A program made the translations under genes and the position numbers. From IMG/VR virus record IMGVR_UViG_3300037297_000066, positions 62,001-126,000 of that record: a DNA stretch of 64,000 nucleotides. One strand, written 5' to 3'. The stretch is from a virus. This document shows positions 24,448 to 32,153 of this stretch, piece after piece; the first letter of the stretch is position 1, and each line of letters begins with the position of its first letter. Under the pieces are notes generated by a model that was not told the origin of the DNA, did not search any database, and saw only the letters and a program-made list of their open reading frames with translations.

Positions 24448-24683
24448 GTAGCTTCCAGGATTCTCTGCCAGCAAGTAGGGGGAAGGGTTCGCCCTGCCAA
24501 CGTGATGCTGACGGTGTATTGCAGTTCGTTGAGGTTGTGTTCCTTAGAGCTCACACAAGCCTCAACCAGCCTTCCTTTCTCATCTAGACAGGTAACGGGA
24601 TCCCCTACGTTCAATGTGGACAAGTCCTCGGGTATGTCTGCCGACACTACCATGCCGTTCATGACGAACACCTGGAAAGGCAT
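24444..24683 (-). CDS. Small beta protein with WER tail
   Basis: The 79 residues have a beta-barrel-like strand pattern (MPFQVFVMNGMVVSADI, TLNVGDPVTCLDEKGRLVEA) and end LPPTCWQRILEAT; here Gln replaces the acidic residue of the tail. The G-D-x-V-x-C-L-D turn recalls KOW/SH3-like domains. It is the distal gene of a three-gene operon whose members all carry the tail. Confidence 0.7.
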   Translation of the reverse strand: MPFQVFVMNGMVVSADIPEDLSTLNVGDPVTCLDEKGRLVEACVSSKEHNLNELQYTVSITLAGRTLPPTCWQRILEAT

Positions 24684-24685
24684 CG

Positions 24686-25279
24686 TCAGTCCTCGTCCTC
24701 ATCTTGCATGAGTCTCTCACCCCAAGTAGGGGCTGCCGTTTCAGCTCGACGCTCTAGGACTCGCAGAAAGGCCGATCTAGCTTCGGGCAGTGTCTTGGGT
24801 TTCCTTACGATCTGGAACACTGCCCCGGGCATTTGGTTATTTTTCCACCAGGTTTCCGAAACACAGTACTCAGGACTACGCACAGAGTCACTAACCTCCC
24901 CCTGTCCAGAGAATACTACTAGATCTCCCCCATAATCAGGGGACCCTTCATGCAACGAGATGTCCCCTCCAACGTGTCTCAGTGACTGAGTTTGTCCCAG
25001 ACGAAGAGAACCGTCTGGGTTGAAGCCCGGGGGAACCGTTGCTATGGGGGGCAACACATCGTGTTCAATGATGTCGAAACGCCTGGTTCGTATGTCAGCG
25101 ATACTGATCGTAGGGTTGGACTGGAGGGGAGCGCCCCAAGGGTTCTCCCAAGAATTTCCGACCCTGATGAGTTCGTGTTCAGGAGGGGTAGGCGAATGGT
25201 GCTCTACCACCTCTTCTGATCCCACCGACCGAATACGCTCTACCTGCTCTCGGGTAGGAGTCTCTGGTTCATCAGGCAT
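24686..25279 (-). CDS. Unknown acidic protein with WER tail
   Basis: The 197-residue protein is largely disordered-looking, with a Glu/Pro-rich N-terminus and Gly/Ser/Asp-rich middle. A short folded segment (SPEYCVSETWWKNNQMPGAV) and a helix (ARSAFLRVLERR) come before the tail AAPTWGERLMQDEDED. In this copy Trp comes right after Thr. No family recognised. Confidence 0.7.
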   Translation of the reverse strand: MPDEPETPTREQVERIRSVGSEEVVEHHSPTPPEHELIRVGNSWENPWGAPLQSNPTISIADIRTRRFDIIEHDVLPPIATVPPGFNPDGSLRLGQTQSLRHVGGDISLHEGSPDYGGDLVVFSGQGEVSDSVRSPEYCVSETWWKNNQMPGAVFQIVRKPKTLPEARSAFLRVLERRAETAAPTWGERLMQDEDED

Positions 25280-25311
25280 AACCTGACTCTACCTCACCTT
25301 GACAGGTTTGC

Positions 25312-25629
25312 CTACGCCTGACCAGTGATGGGACGCCCGAGGAAGGTTCTGTCCCACCCCGTCCGGTACTCATCGGACACAGCCCCCGAAGAGACTTTGG
25401 AGCTACCCTCTTCCAAGAGAGGGGAGACCCTGTAGAGGGGACCAGGGCCTTCATGCTCCAGGTGGACGGCCTCTCCTGAGACAGGCGTTCCCTCTTTGAG
25501 CGGCAGGAGCACCCCTAGCTCCGGCTTTGTATCCGGAGACTTTCTTCTCAGACAGGGTATGGCTTTTCTGTCTCCTAAGGTCTGGGGGGTACCCAACAGA
25601 ACCAGGTCCTTGCTTTTCTCGCTAGTCAT
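25312..25629 (-). CDS. Unknown protein with divergent WER tail
   Basis: An in-frame GTG at 25638 is an alternative start; I prefer the ATG at 25629 (MTSEKSKDLVLLGTPQ), which lies just after a GGTGTATCGTG promoter box. The product of about 105 residues has beta-rich segments (LGVLLPLKEGTPVSGEAVHL). It ends YRTGWDRTFLGRPITGQA, where RTGWDRT matches the tail core but the following Leu/Ile is replaced. It is divergent from 25671-26054. Confidence 0.6.
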   Translation of the reverse strand: MTSEKSKDLVLLGTPQTLGDRKAIPCLRRKSPDTKPELGVLLPLKEGTPVSGEAVHLEHEGPGPLYRVSPLLEEGSSKVSSGAVSDEYRTGWDRTFLGRPITGQA

Positions 25630-25635
25630 CGTGTT

Positions 25636-25665
25636 CACGATACACCGGTTTGGTGTACTGTAGGG
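25636..25665. promoter_or_regulatory. Divergent pair of GGTGTA promoter boxes
   Basis: TACACC-GGTTT-GGTGTA forms a back-to-back palindrome. The minus-strand box reads GGTGTATCGTG and serves 25312-25629. The plus-strand box reads GGTGTACTGTAGGG and serves 25671-26054. Confidence 0.6.
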
Positions 25666-25670
25666 TAATC

Positions 25671-26054
25671 ATGGGTATTTTATTTCTGAACGAAGGCGTA
25701 GAGCAGCGAATTTTCGACATTGTGGCACATGCCTCCAACCCCTTGCATTGGTACAGACCTGGCAAGAGCGACTGGGTTCCTGGGGACAAACCGGAGTATG
25801 TACTGCTCTCAGGAGACACGAAAGCCGTCTTCAGTTGGACGGAAACCACGGCTGTTTTCCGCCACCTATCTGTCTCGGTCAGAACCCCTGGAAAGTACCC
25901 CGACCTAACCGTAGTCTGGACGCTTGCTCACAAGTTTGGATTCCAAGGGGCCACTCCAGATAAGGATGGGTTTGTTCACAAGCCTTCACCTACCTGGGGG
26001 TGTGGGTCGAGCCAAGCGCACGAATGCGTAACTCTCATTGAACAGGTTTCTTAA
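25671..26054 (+). CDS. Unknown 127-residue protein
   Basis: The ATG at 25671 is 5 nt after the GGTGTACTGTAGGG box; an in-frame upstream start would lie inside the promoter. The sequence is alpha/beta (GVEQRIFDIVAHASNPLHW; PEYVLLSGDTKAVFSWTE) and contains a W-G-C-G turn near residue 113. There is no tail and no known domain. Confidence 0.65.
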   Translation: MGILFLNEGVEQRIFDIVAHASNPLHWYRPGKSDWVPGDKPEYVLLSGDTKAVFSWTETTAVFRHLSVSVRTPGKYPDLTVVWTLAHKFGFQGATPDKDGFVHKPSPTWGCGSSQAHECVTLIEQVS

Positions 26055-26098
26055 CCTCCTTCCGAAAAGACATCTACATCCCCGTTGGCAGGTGATCC

Positions 26099-26653
26099 AT
26101 GCGTTACTTTTTCGACACCGAATTCATTGAGGATGGCAAGACCATCGAGCTCATCTCCATTGCTCTTGTGGCAGAAGACGGACGTGAGCTCTACTGCATC
26201 AACGACGAATGCAAGCTCGACCGAGCCAACGACTGGGTCAAGCAACACGTGATCCCACATCTACCCAAACACCAGAGTTACGGATGGGCTTCCCCCCATC
26301 CTTGCGGGACGTCGATCCCACCTTGGATGTCTCGGCGAGACATCAAGAAAGCCGTTCTGAAATTCGCTCCTCCGGAAAGCAAGCCACACTTCTGGGCCTA
26401 CTTCGCCGACTACGACTGGGTGGTTTTCTGCCAGCTCTTCGGGAAGATGGTGGACCTGCCCCAGGGCTACCCTATGTTTTGCAGAGACTTGAAGCAGCTC
26501 ATGTGGCACTTGGGAGTTAGCAAGAAGGACACCCCTCCCAAACCGGCAAACGCTCACGATGCCTTGGCCGATGCTCGCTGGAACCTAGCCCTCTTCAAGC
26601 ACCTTGAAGAGCATGGAAAGCTCCACGGGATCACCAGCTACATCACCCTCTAG
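26099..26653 (+). CDS. RNase AS-like DEDDh 3'-5' exoribonuclease
   Basis: The 184-residue protein begins MRYFFDTEFIEDG with metal ligands D6 and E8. It continues with an internal Asp pair near 104-106 (FADYDWVVF), and ends with AHDALADARWN, which supplies H153 and D158. This is the DEDDh arrangement of the small Rv2179c/RNase AS family, which removes 3' nucleotides, with a preference for adenylate tails in characterised members. Length matches the family. In this setting it could degrade host mRNA or mature crRNA ends; neither is shown by the sequence. Confidence 0.85.
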   Translation: MRYFFDTEFIEDGKTIELISIALVAEDGRELYCINDECKLDRANDWVKQHVIPHLPKHQSYGWASPHPCGTSIPPWMSRRDIKKAVLKFAPPESKPHFWAYFADYDWVVFCQLFGKMVDLPQGYPMFCRDLKQLMWHLGVSKKDTPPKPANAHDALADARWNLALFKHLEEHGKLHGITSYITL

Positions 26654-27189
26654 TCCTCTTCCAGACGCTCCCAGAGGGTTTTAGGCTTTGGCTTAACTAA
26701 AACAGATCGCAGGTCATCCAAGGCCCCTCGCAGTCTACGACTAGCCTCGGAAGTGCTGGTTCCATCCATACGACTGGATCCATTGCTCATGTGAACCTGG
26801 ATTCTCCAGTTTCTGACTCGCTCGGGGATCTCTCCATCTGGGGGCATCCAATCCAGGATAGGAGCTTCCAAGTTCAAGCGGAAACGATCACGTCTAGCCT
26901 CCATGAAGGGAGCCAGTCGAGGGTCACTCGCCACCAGGTCTTCTACGAACGTAGAGGTAATCTGTCGTATGTTTTGGGTAGGAACAATTACCTCTAAGTG
27001 ATCTGAGTAGTACACCCATAATCTAGGGCTTCTGACGGCCAAACGTATCAAGGCCACTGCCCAAGCAAAGGTTCGTCCGGTAGCTCTGGGGCCGTTTCCC
27101 AAGCTTTCTTCAGCAAGGTTTACCTGACCTCGATCAAACAACCAGTCGAGGACTTCAACAGCTCTGAGTTGGGCGTCTGACAGGGGCAT
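26650..27189 (-). CDS. Unknown paralogue A with WER tail
   Basis: The 179-residue product opens MPLSDAQLRAVEVLDWLF and contains TGRTFAWAVALIRLAVRSPR. It ends KPKPKTLWERLEED. The next gene (27192-27770) starts MPLSENQLRALEVLDWLF and has TGRSLVWVVALIREAARHPG, so the two are tandem duplicates. The shared N-terminal 60 residues include a possible nucleotide-binding-like GRT/S segment, but no Walker motif is complete. The C-terminal halves have diverged except for the tail. Confidence 0.75.
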   Translation of the reverse strand: MPLSDAQLRAVEVLDWLFDRGQVNLAEESLGNGPRATGRTFAWAVALIRLAVRSPRLWVYYSDHLEVIVPTQNIRQITSTFVEDLVASDPRLAPFMEARRDRFRLNLEAPILDWMPPDGEIPERVRNWRIQVHMSNGSSRMDGTSTSEASRRLRGALDDLRSVLVKPKPKTLWERLEED

Positions 27190-27191
27190 CG

Positions 27192-27770
27192 CTAATCCTC
27201 AGGAATGTCTTCTTGCAGGCGCTCCCAGACGGTCTTGGGGACCTTGGGGGGCTCAGCTGCCCGAATTTTCCAACCAACCTGTCGAGTTTCCTTGTCCTGA
27301 AGCCTGATCTCCTCCACCGGCATACTGGAGTCCAGCCTGATTGCCGGAAACTCCTCAGACCGCTCTTGTGCTTGTTGACGAGCATACTCTGAGGCCCAAG
27401 TCACGATATCTCTGTTCGTCACTTGTGGAGGAGGGTTATGGTCCAGGACGGGCAACCAGTTGTCGATAGGCTCCGGAAGGCTTAGCCGAAAGTGGTGCTG
27501 GTCTATTTCTAAGTTACCATCTAGCCGAAAGTCACGACTCACGAGCTCTCGAAGGATACTTTGGGTACCTTCGTGAAGGTGACGGTGGAGATGCGTGTAC
27601 TGTTCGGCATGATCCGAGATCTCCACCCATTGACCAGGGTGACGAGCTGCTTCCCGTATAAGGGCCACAACCCAAACCAAAGAGCGTCCGGTTTGACGGA
27701 GGCTGTCGTCGGAACGGAACAGCCAATCCAAGACTTCCAAGGCTCGAAGTTGGTTTTCTGATAGGGGCAC
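27192..27770 (-). CDS. Unknown paralogue B with WER tail
   Basis: The 192 residues share the N-terminal domain of the neighbouring 26650-27189 gene, including the spacing of LEVLDWLF and WVxALIREA. A different His-rich middle (HAEQYTHLHRHLHEG) follows. It ends VPKTVWERLQEDIPED, so the tail is conserved while the sequence between is not. No function can be named. Confidence 0.75.
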   Translation of the reverse strand: MPLSENQLRALEVLDWLFRSDDSLRQTGRSLVWVVALIREAARHPGQWVEISDHAEQYTHLHRHLHEGTQSILRELVSRDFRLDGNLEIDQHHFRLSLPEPIDNWLPVLDHNPPPQVTNRDIVTWASEYARQQAQERSEEFPAIRLDSSMPVEEIRLQDKETRQVGWKIRAAEPPKVPKTVWERLQEDIPED

Positions 27771-27779
27771 GCTCTCAGG

Positions 27780-28199
27780 CTACTCCCCGAACAGGTCTTC
27801 GTCTAGAAGGTCCCAAGCCGTAGGGGGGTCCTTCTCCCAGTTGGGCCACTCGAACAGAATGCTCGTGCCCCCCAGAAGCTTGCGGTTGTAGCTGGTGCTC
27901 TGGATGTAGGGGATGTAGTCTAGGAGGGCCCGAGGGTGTATCTTCACGTCCACATCGTTCAAGGGAAGCCCCAGGAGAGCTCGGGCCCGCTTACCCGTGA
28001 ATACAACCCGGTCCGAACGCCGGACCAGGACCACTTCTTTGGTCCCTTGGACCAATTCTCGTTTAGTCAACTCGTAGAAGCAGCGGCCTGGAGCAAACTT
28101 GATGCTCTTCAAGGCGCAGAAATCCCGGATGGCCATGTTCTGGGGAACCTCGAAAGTCCCGAACCGTCTAGGGGGTACCTCAATCAAGTCATTCGGCAT
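27780..28199 (-). CDS. Unknown protein with WER tail
   Basis: The ATG at 28199 follows a GGTGTATCC box. The 139-residue product is basic in the middle (TKRELVQGTKEVVLVRRSDR) with a beta-alpha pattern. It ends WEKDPPTAWDLLDEDLFGE, where Leu replaces the Arg of the tail. It is the first gene of a three-gene tail-bearing operon. Confidence 0.7.
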   Translation of the reverse strand: MPNDLIEVPPRRFGTFEVPQNMAIRDFCALKSIKFAPGRCFYELTKRELVQGTKEVVLVRRSDRVVFTGKRARALLGLPLNDVDVKIHPRALLDYIPYIQSTSYNRKLLGGTSILFEWPNWEKDPPTAWDLLDEDLFGE

Positions 28200-28205
28200 A
28201 CCCTG

Positions 28206-28233
28206 AGGATACACCATTTGGTGTATGGGTAGA
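28206..28233. promoter_or_regulatory. Divergent pair of GGTGTA promoter boxes
   Basis: TACACC-ATTT-GGTGTA is a perfect palindrome of box cores with a 4-nt centre. It serves 27780-28199 on the minus strand and 28236-28463 on the plus strand, each start codon within about 20 nt. Confidence 0.6.
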
Positions 28234-28235
28234 AC

Positions 28236-28463
28236 ATGGACTCGTTTGACATCATCACCGGAGCGACTCTGGTTGTCGTTGTGGTATTTGTCTCAATCTT
28301 CCAGCTGCTGCTCCCTTGGCTCCATTTCCGAAAGGTGGAGCGTCAAAACCAGCTCAAGTTCGAGAAGATCCTGAAAAAGCTCGAAACTAGAGACCCGGAC
28401 CAGGTAAGAGAAGCCTCAAAGGAAGCCATCGACTTGATTTCCAAGGGCCCCTACGGATGCTAG
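28236..28463 (+). CDS. Small single-pass membrane protein
   Basis: The 75 residues contain a membrane helix at 9-31 (GATLVVVVVFVSIFQLLL) followed by a charged coiled-coil-like helix (RKVERQNQLKFEKILKKLE). It is coupled to the next gene by a short overlap. No tail. Possibly a small assembly or lysis factor; not determinable. Confidence 0.65.
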   Translation: MDSFDIITGATLVVVVVFVSIFQLLLPWLHFRKVERQNQLKFEKILKKLETRDPDQVREASKEAIDLISKGPYGC

Positions 28464-28762
28464 CTGCCGTCATCAAAAGCGTCGAACCTCACCCCACCCG
28501 AAGGGAACGGGTGGTGATAACGGGAACCTGGAGCGACGGCCTTCCCAATCCGGATAAGTGCCCCCGCCGGCTGGAGCAAGTCCGGGAGGGCCGAACGGTG
28601 GGGGTATGGGTGCTGAAGACTGCCGACTACAAATCCCAAGAAGTCGTTCTGTGGAGGGAAAGCGGCAAGACACCTCTTCAAGCCGGAGACCAGTTGCAGT
28701 GGCGGGCCTCTTCCAGCAGAATTCCCCTCTACAGCCAGCCTCCCCCCAAGCCCTCCGCATGA
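28457..28762 (+). CDS. Small beta-rich protein
   Basis: The 101 residues start MLAAVIKSVEPHPTRRERVV and show regular beta strands (RVVITGTWSDGL, TVGVWVLKTADYK, VVLWRESGKTPLQAGDQL), consistent with an OB- or SH3-like barrel. A Ser/Pro-rich end follows. It overlaps its neighbours on both sides (7 nt and ATGA). Confidence 0.65.
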   Translation: MLAAVIKSVEPHPTRRERVVITGTWSDGLPNPDKCPRRLEQVREGRTVGVWVLKTADYKSQEVVLWRESGKTPLQAGDQLQWRASSSRIPLYSQPPPKPSA

Positions 28763-29169
28763 TTGCCTACCTCCCCAATTGTGACCTTCACACCACTACA
28801 CACAGCAACACCCGACCGTTTGTTTACGTGATCTCAATCACGGACTGCGTAACCTGTCAGACCAATAGTTCCAGCTTCCAAATCCCTTTCATTGCCAATG
28901 CTGATAGGGGATCGTGCCCAGAAGACCTACCGTGGGGGGTACCGAGAAGTCGGGAAAAAGAGCGGCTCAAGCGGTTGGCTGAGTTGGCTGCTTGGACACA
29001 CCAGGCTATCGAGGAGTTTCGTAAGGCAGTACTCCAAAGTAGAGCACTCCCAACCGCTCCCATCCAAAAGCAGCCCAGGCCCGTAGAGCACAAGCACCTT
29101 CACGTTCGCAAGCTCAGCAAGCGACGAGTGTGCTCAGGGGCAAGTCGCTATCGAGTGATGGCCAACTAG
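28759..29169 (+). CDS. Unknown basic protein
   Basis: The ATG at 28759 overlaps the previous stop as ATGA. The 136 residues have an N-terminal strand region with a CVTC pair (TDCVTCQTNSSSFQIPF), a helix (KERLKRLAELAAWTHQAIEE), and a very basic C-terminus. Nucleic-acid binding is plausible. The stop overlaps the convergent Nudix-fusion gene by 4 nt. Confidence 0.6.
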   Translation: MIAYLPNCDLHTTTHSNTRPFVYVISITDCVTCQTNSSSFQIPFIANADRGSCPEDLPWGVPRSREKERLKRLAELAAWTHQAIEEFRKAVLQSRALPTAPIQKQPRPVEHKHLHVRKLSKRRVCSGASRYRVMAN

Positions 29170-30407
29170 CGACTCTCTTCCCAAGAGTCGTGTAGAGCCG
29201 AGAAGATCATCCCCATCTGGGACCAATCTACGAGTCTCTGTCGGATGATCTTAGACATCGGAACAACTTCTACGTAGGTACGTTCCGAATCCCCCTCAAC
29301 CCCATGGGCACTTGAGTCCGATCGCAGCTGCTCCAACTGTTCGGGAGTCAACTCTGTCCGAAACAGGTTGCAATGGTAGGAGGCCCCTGTAGCGTTGATC
29401 TGCCTGGAACCCAAGGGCCGGACCTCGGTTACTGATAACCTGAGTCCCGTTTCCTCGAAAACCTCTTCTACGGCCACCTCTCTGGGGTCCTCATTGGGAT
29501 CCTTGGAGGAGCCCCCTGGAAGTTCGTAAACGAAACCCTCCTCGTTTCTGACAGAGCTCCGAAACTCTTTGACCAAAACCACCTCTGCTTCAGCCCCATA
29601 CCCGTACATCACAACGGCAGATATGTCCGGACGGAAGGAAACCACTTCGTTGGTCTTGTTGCGATCCTCGGCCTCGATGTGGACATTGACGTGGAGGACG
29701 TACGAGAACAACCCGCTCCTGGGCCTACCTTTGGCCGGCTCGAAGGTCCCTCTAGGGATTCGGAAGGTCCATTCGACCCGGCAACCATCGAGACGATTGC
29801 CTACAGCCTTCTGGGCGCTCAGCCACGCCTGGAAGTCGTTTCGATTCCAGATCTCCAAGGGTACCTCGCACTCCCCGCCCATCCTCAGAGCCCCCTCAGC
29901 GGTTCGGGAAAGGGCACATTGAAGGGTAGCCTCCAAAGCCTCCCTGATGGGCACCCCCAGATGGCGGGCCCACCACAGTTGGTAGCCCACTTTCTCGGCC
30001 TCGGGAGGAGCTCCGAAAACGCATTTCCCGGAGTGCTTCCAGGTGCCCCACTCATCATTCGTCGTCAGGGCCGCCATGGGCTGGGGGAAGAGCTTGCCCC
30101 CATAGATGTCCCGGGGGACCCAGAACACGATGCAGTCGCACCGGTTCATGGCCTCCTCTTCCCACTCGATCTGGGTATCGTAGTCAATCCCTGGATTTTT
30201 ATTCTCCCGGTACTCCGGATTGTAGACCACTCCATCGTAGCCTAGCCGCTCCAAGATCTCCAAAGCGGTGGTCCTCCAGGACTCCCCCTTTACTCGTGGA
30301 GACGGCCCGGCCAGGAAGATGGCTCGGGTAAAGGTCTCGGGAACAGGTTCTCCGGTGTAGACTACCTGCATGGCTTGACCCCTCTTCCAATGTCCGGCAT
30401 CGTGCAT
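29166..30407 (-). CDS. Deoxyribosyltransferase-like / Nudix hydrolase fusion
   Basis: The 413-residue protein has two domains. Residues 25-165 resemble nucleoside 2-deoxyribosyltransferases (RAIFLAGPSPR at 28-38; CDCIVFWVPRDIYGG at 90-104, where family members place active-site residues). Residues 255-400 form a Nudix fold (FVYELPGGS at 292-300; REVAVEEVFEETGL at 309-322). The Nudix box has EEVFEETG in place of the usual REVxEETG, so one consensus Arg is missing. Together they suggest processing of a nucleoside or NAD/ADP-ribose-type compound. There is no WER tail. An ATG at about 30371 is an alternative start. Confidence 0.82.
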   Translation of the reverse strand: MHDAGHWKRGQAMQVVYTGEPVPETFTRAIFLAGPSPRVKGESWRTTALEILERLGYDGVVYNPEYRENKNPGIDYDTQIEWEEEAMNRCDCIVFWVPRDIYGGKLFPQPMAALTTNDEWGTWKHSGKCVFGAPPEAEKVGYQLWWARHLGVPIREALEATLQCALSRTAEGALRMGGECEVPLEIWNRNDFQAWLSAQKAVGNRLDGCRVEWTFRIPRGTFEPAKGRPRSGLFSYVLHVNVHIEAEDRNKTNEVVSFRPDISAVVMYGYGAEAEVVLVKEFRSSVRNEEGFVYELPGGSSKDPNEDPREVAVEEVFEETGLRLSVTEVRPLGSRQINATGASYHCNLFRTELTPEQLEQLRSDSSAHGVEGDSERTYVEVVPMSKIIRQRLVDWSQMGMIFSALHDSWEESR

Positions 30408-30442
30408 GACTACCTCTTACCCCACAAGGGTCTAGAAAAGCA

Positions 30443-30895
30443 ATGGCGATAGAAGAAGGTGAGACCAGTGCTGGAGAACGTTGCCTGAGCATCGGCCGCA
30501 ATCATGAAGAAGATGGTGGAGGAGCCTACTTCACAAGCGAAGACAGGCTGCTAAGGATGACCATCCCTTTGGTGTACAGGAACTTTCTGCGCATCGATCC
30601 TTCTGTTGCCACTGACATGATAGAGGTTCTCCAGTACTACTTGCGTCATCAGGCGCTAGGAAAAGGCGAGGTGTTCCAAGTAGGTGATTGGGTTAGAGGG
30701 ATCAACGGAGTCAAGGGAGAGGTAGGGGTTATCAAAAAGCTGGACGAAGAAAGAGCTGTCATTCTGTGTCCGGGTCCCCCTGAACAAGAATGGTTCTCTT
30801 CTCAGCCTATTGGAGTCAGCTGGATCAGGTGTGATCCTCCTTCTACCCACAACTCAGCGCCCACGGCCTGGGATCGAATCCAAGAGGACGACTGA
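30443..30895 (+). CDS. Unknown protein with WER tail
   Basis: The 150 residues include a helical first half and a small barrel-like segment (GKGEVFQVGDWVRGINGVKG, EVGVIKKLDEERAVILCPG) resembling KOW/Tudor-type folds. It ends HNSAPTAWDRIQEDD. Its stop overlaps the next start as TGATG. Confidence 0.7.
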   Translation: MAIEEGETSAGERCLSIGRNHEEDGGGAYFTSEDRLLRMTIPLVYRNFLRIDPSVATDMIEVLQYYLRHQALGKGEVFQVGDWVRGINGVKGEVGVIKKLDEERAVILCPGPPEQEWFSSQPIGVSWIRCDPPSTHNSAPTAWDRIQEDD

Positions 30896-31182
30896 TGCCA
30901 CGAGAAGACGATCTGAACATGCTCCGAACGCTCCTAGCGAGCACCAACATCGAACGTCACGACAAGGAAGCGTTCGAGAACATGTACGACTGGCTATTCC
31001 GGGGACGCCGTACATTGACCCCCAAACAGCGAGCCTGGGTGGAGAAGGTCTATCACAAGCTTGGAACCAACCGGCCGAAGCTCCAAAGGCATCGAGCGGC
31101 CGTCAATCCCAAGATGAGCCCCGAGGAACGCAAGCTCATGGAATCTCTTCGATCCCGAAAAAGGGTCAAGGGCGGTGTATAG
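30895..31182 (+). CDS. Small basic helical protein
   Basis: The 95 residues (MPREDDLNMLRTLLASTNIE...) contain WLFRGRRTLTPKQRAWVEKV followed by a Lys/Arg-rich end. The pattern LTPKQRAWVEKVYHKLG is common in small phage proteins and suggests DNA or RNA binding. The promoter box of the next gene lies in its last codons. Confidence 0.65.
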   Translation: MPREDDLNMLRTLLASTNIERHDKEAFENMYDWLFRGRRTLTPKQRAWVEKVYHKLGTNRPKLQRHRAAVNPKMSPEERKLMESLRSRKRVKGGV

Positions 31183-31187
31183 TAGGG
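31174..31187 (+). promoter_or_regulatory. GGTGTA-class promoter box
   Basis: GGTGTATAGTAGGG, with the ATG at 31192 only 4 nt further on; a TATAGT hexamer at 31178-31183 would put the start of transcription at or next to the start codon. Confidence 0.6.
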
Positions 31188-31191
31188 CACG

Positions 31192-31500
31192 ATGCCCGAG
31201 CTCTCTGTCACGCCCGAGGTGCTCTGCCCATTCTGTAGGAGGCCCATCATCAGGATGATGCGTCACCACACGGTGCCCAAGTCCCTAGGGGGAAAGGAGA
31301 AGATGGACTCCTGTAGGGACTGCCACCGGGCTATCCACCTCTGCTTCACGAACAAAGAACTGGAGAAGGAGTTCAACACTGTCAAGAAGCTCTTGTCCCG
31401 AGCTAAGTTTCGTAGGATGGTGGAGTTCATCAAGGGGCAAGATCCCTACCACAAGGTTCGGATGCTACGCCCTCAAGGAGCCCGACGGAAGCGATGGTGA
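31192..31500 (+). CDS. HNH-type nuclease-like protein
   Basis: The 102 residues have zinc-ligand pairs C12/C15 (CPFC) and C41/C44 (CRDC). H25-H26 starts an HNH-like motif (RHHTVPKSLGG), and the later HRAIH supplies H45 and H49. This is the usual beta-beta-alpha metal layout of small HNH endonucleases. The C-terminus is very basic. Such enzymes can act in DNA packaging, restriction or homing; there is no terminase nearby. The stop overlaps the next start. Confidence 0.75.
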   Translation: MPELSVTPEVLCPFCRRPIIRMMRHHTVPKSLGGKEKMDSCRDCHRAIHLCFTNKELEKEFNTVKKLLSRAKFRRMVEFIKGQDPYHKVRMLRPQGARRKRW

Positions 31501-31760
31501 GGTCAAAGCATCCAACCGTGGAGGAAGCTCGGGTGCTTGCCTTACGGAAGCTGCTCGACCAATGGCCTACTGGCTCAACCTGTTCCAGAGAGCATTTGCA
31601 GAAAGCGTTGGATAAAGCCCAAGCAGAGCTCGAAGGTGAACTGAATTTTCAGGGCGTTGCATGTGACCATCAGCGGATGATCGAGTGTCATCCAGGCTGT
31701 GGCCACTTTTACTGCCCCGATTGTGGTCTCACCTGGGACGATGGGTGCGATTTCCCCTGA
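31494..31760 (+). CDS. Small zinc-ribbon-like protein
   Basis: The 88 residues have a helical N-terminus (EARVLALRKLLDQWPTG) and a C-terminal Cys/His cluster (CDHQRMIECHPGCGHFYCPDC) that should bind one or two zinc ions. The start overlaps the end of the HNH gene, so the pair may work together. No tail. Confidence 0.65.
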   Translation: MVRSKHPTVEEARVLALRKLLDQWPTGSTCSREHLQKALDKAQAELEGELNFQGVACDHQRMIECHPGCGHFYCPDCGLTWDDGCDFP

Positions 31761-31774
31761 AGGGTGAGCTGTCA

Positions 31775-31948
31775 ATGACCGAACCTGAAAAGCAACAGAC
31801 TTCTCTAAGAGAGCGCCTCTGGCTACTTAGGTACGGAATCGACGCCTTGGTTGCCACCGGTATGATCTCAGTGGATGCCGCTGCAATCTACATCAAACGG
31901 AAACGAGCCAAGGAACTGGCAACCAAAGCCCAGAAACGAGACGTGTAA
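31775..31948 (+). CDS. Small basic helical protein
   Basis: I take the ATG at 31775 (MTEPEKQQTSLRERLWLLRY) rather than a start inside the previous gene. The 57 residues are helical and end in a basic run. No family recognised. Confidence 0.55.
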   Translation: MTEPEKQQTSLRERLWLLRYGIDALVATGMISVDAAAIYIKRKRAKELATKAQKRDV

Positions 31949-31961
31949 AACGGTACTAGTC

Positions 31962-32153
31962 ATGTGCGACATCGAACGAATCTTCGGACTGTGCAAGGAC
32001 ACCTTGGTCCTAAGGAAGGGTAAAGAGGACCCCGAAGTGCATGTTTGCGAGTTGCCAAAGTACCATAGAGGGCCCCACCAAGTATGTTTCACAAACAAGG
32101 GCATACACGTCACCACCCAATGGGAAAACGATGGAACCAAAAAACTCTCCTGA
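31962..32153 (+). CDS. Small Cys/His-containing protein
   Basis: The 63 residues start MCDIERIFGLCKDTLVLRKG and contain cysteines at 2, 11, about 29 and 42, with HVCELPKYHRGPHQVC in the middle. That pattern suggests a small metal-binding fold: the C-x2-L-P-x-x-H-x-G-x-H arrangement is typical of short phage zinc modules. Overlaps the next gene by 23 nt. Confidence 0.6.
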   Translation: MCDIERIFGLCKDTLVLRKGKEDPEVHVCELPKYHRGPHQVCFTNKGIHVTTQWENDGTKKLS

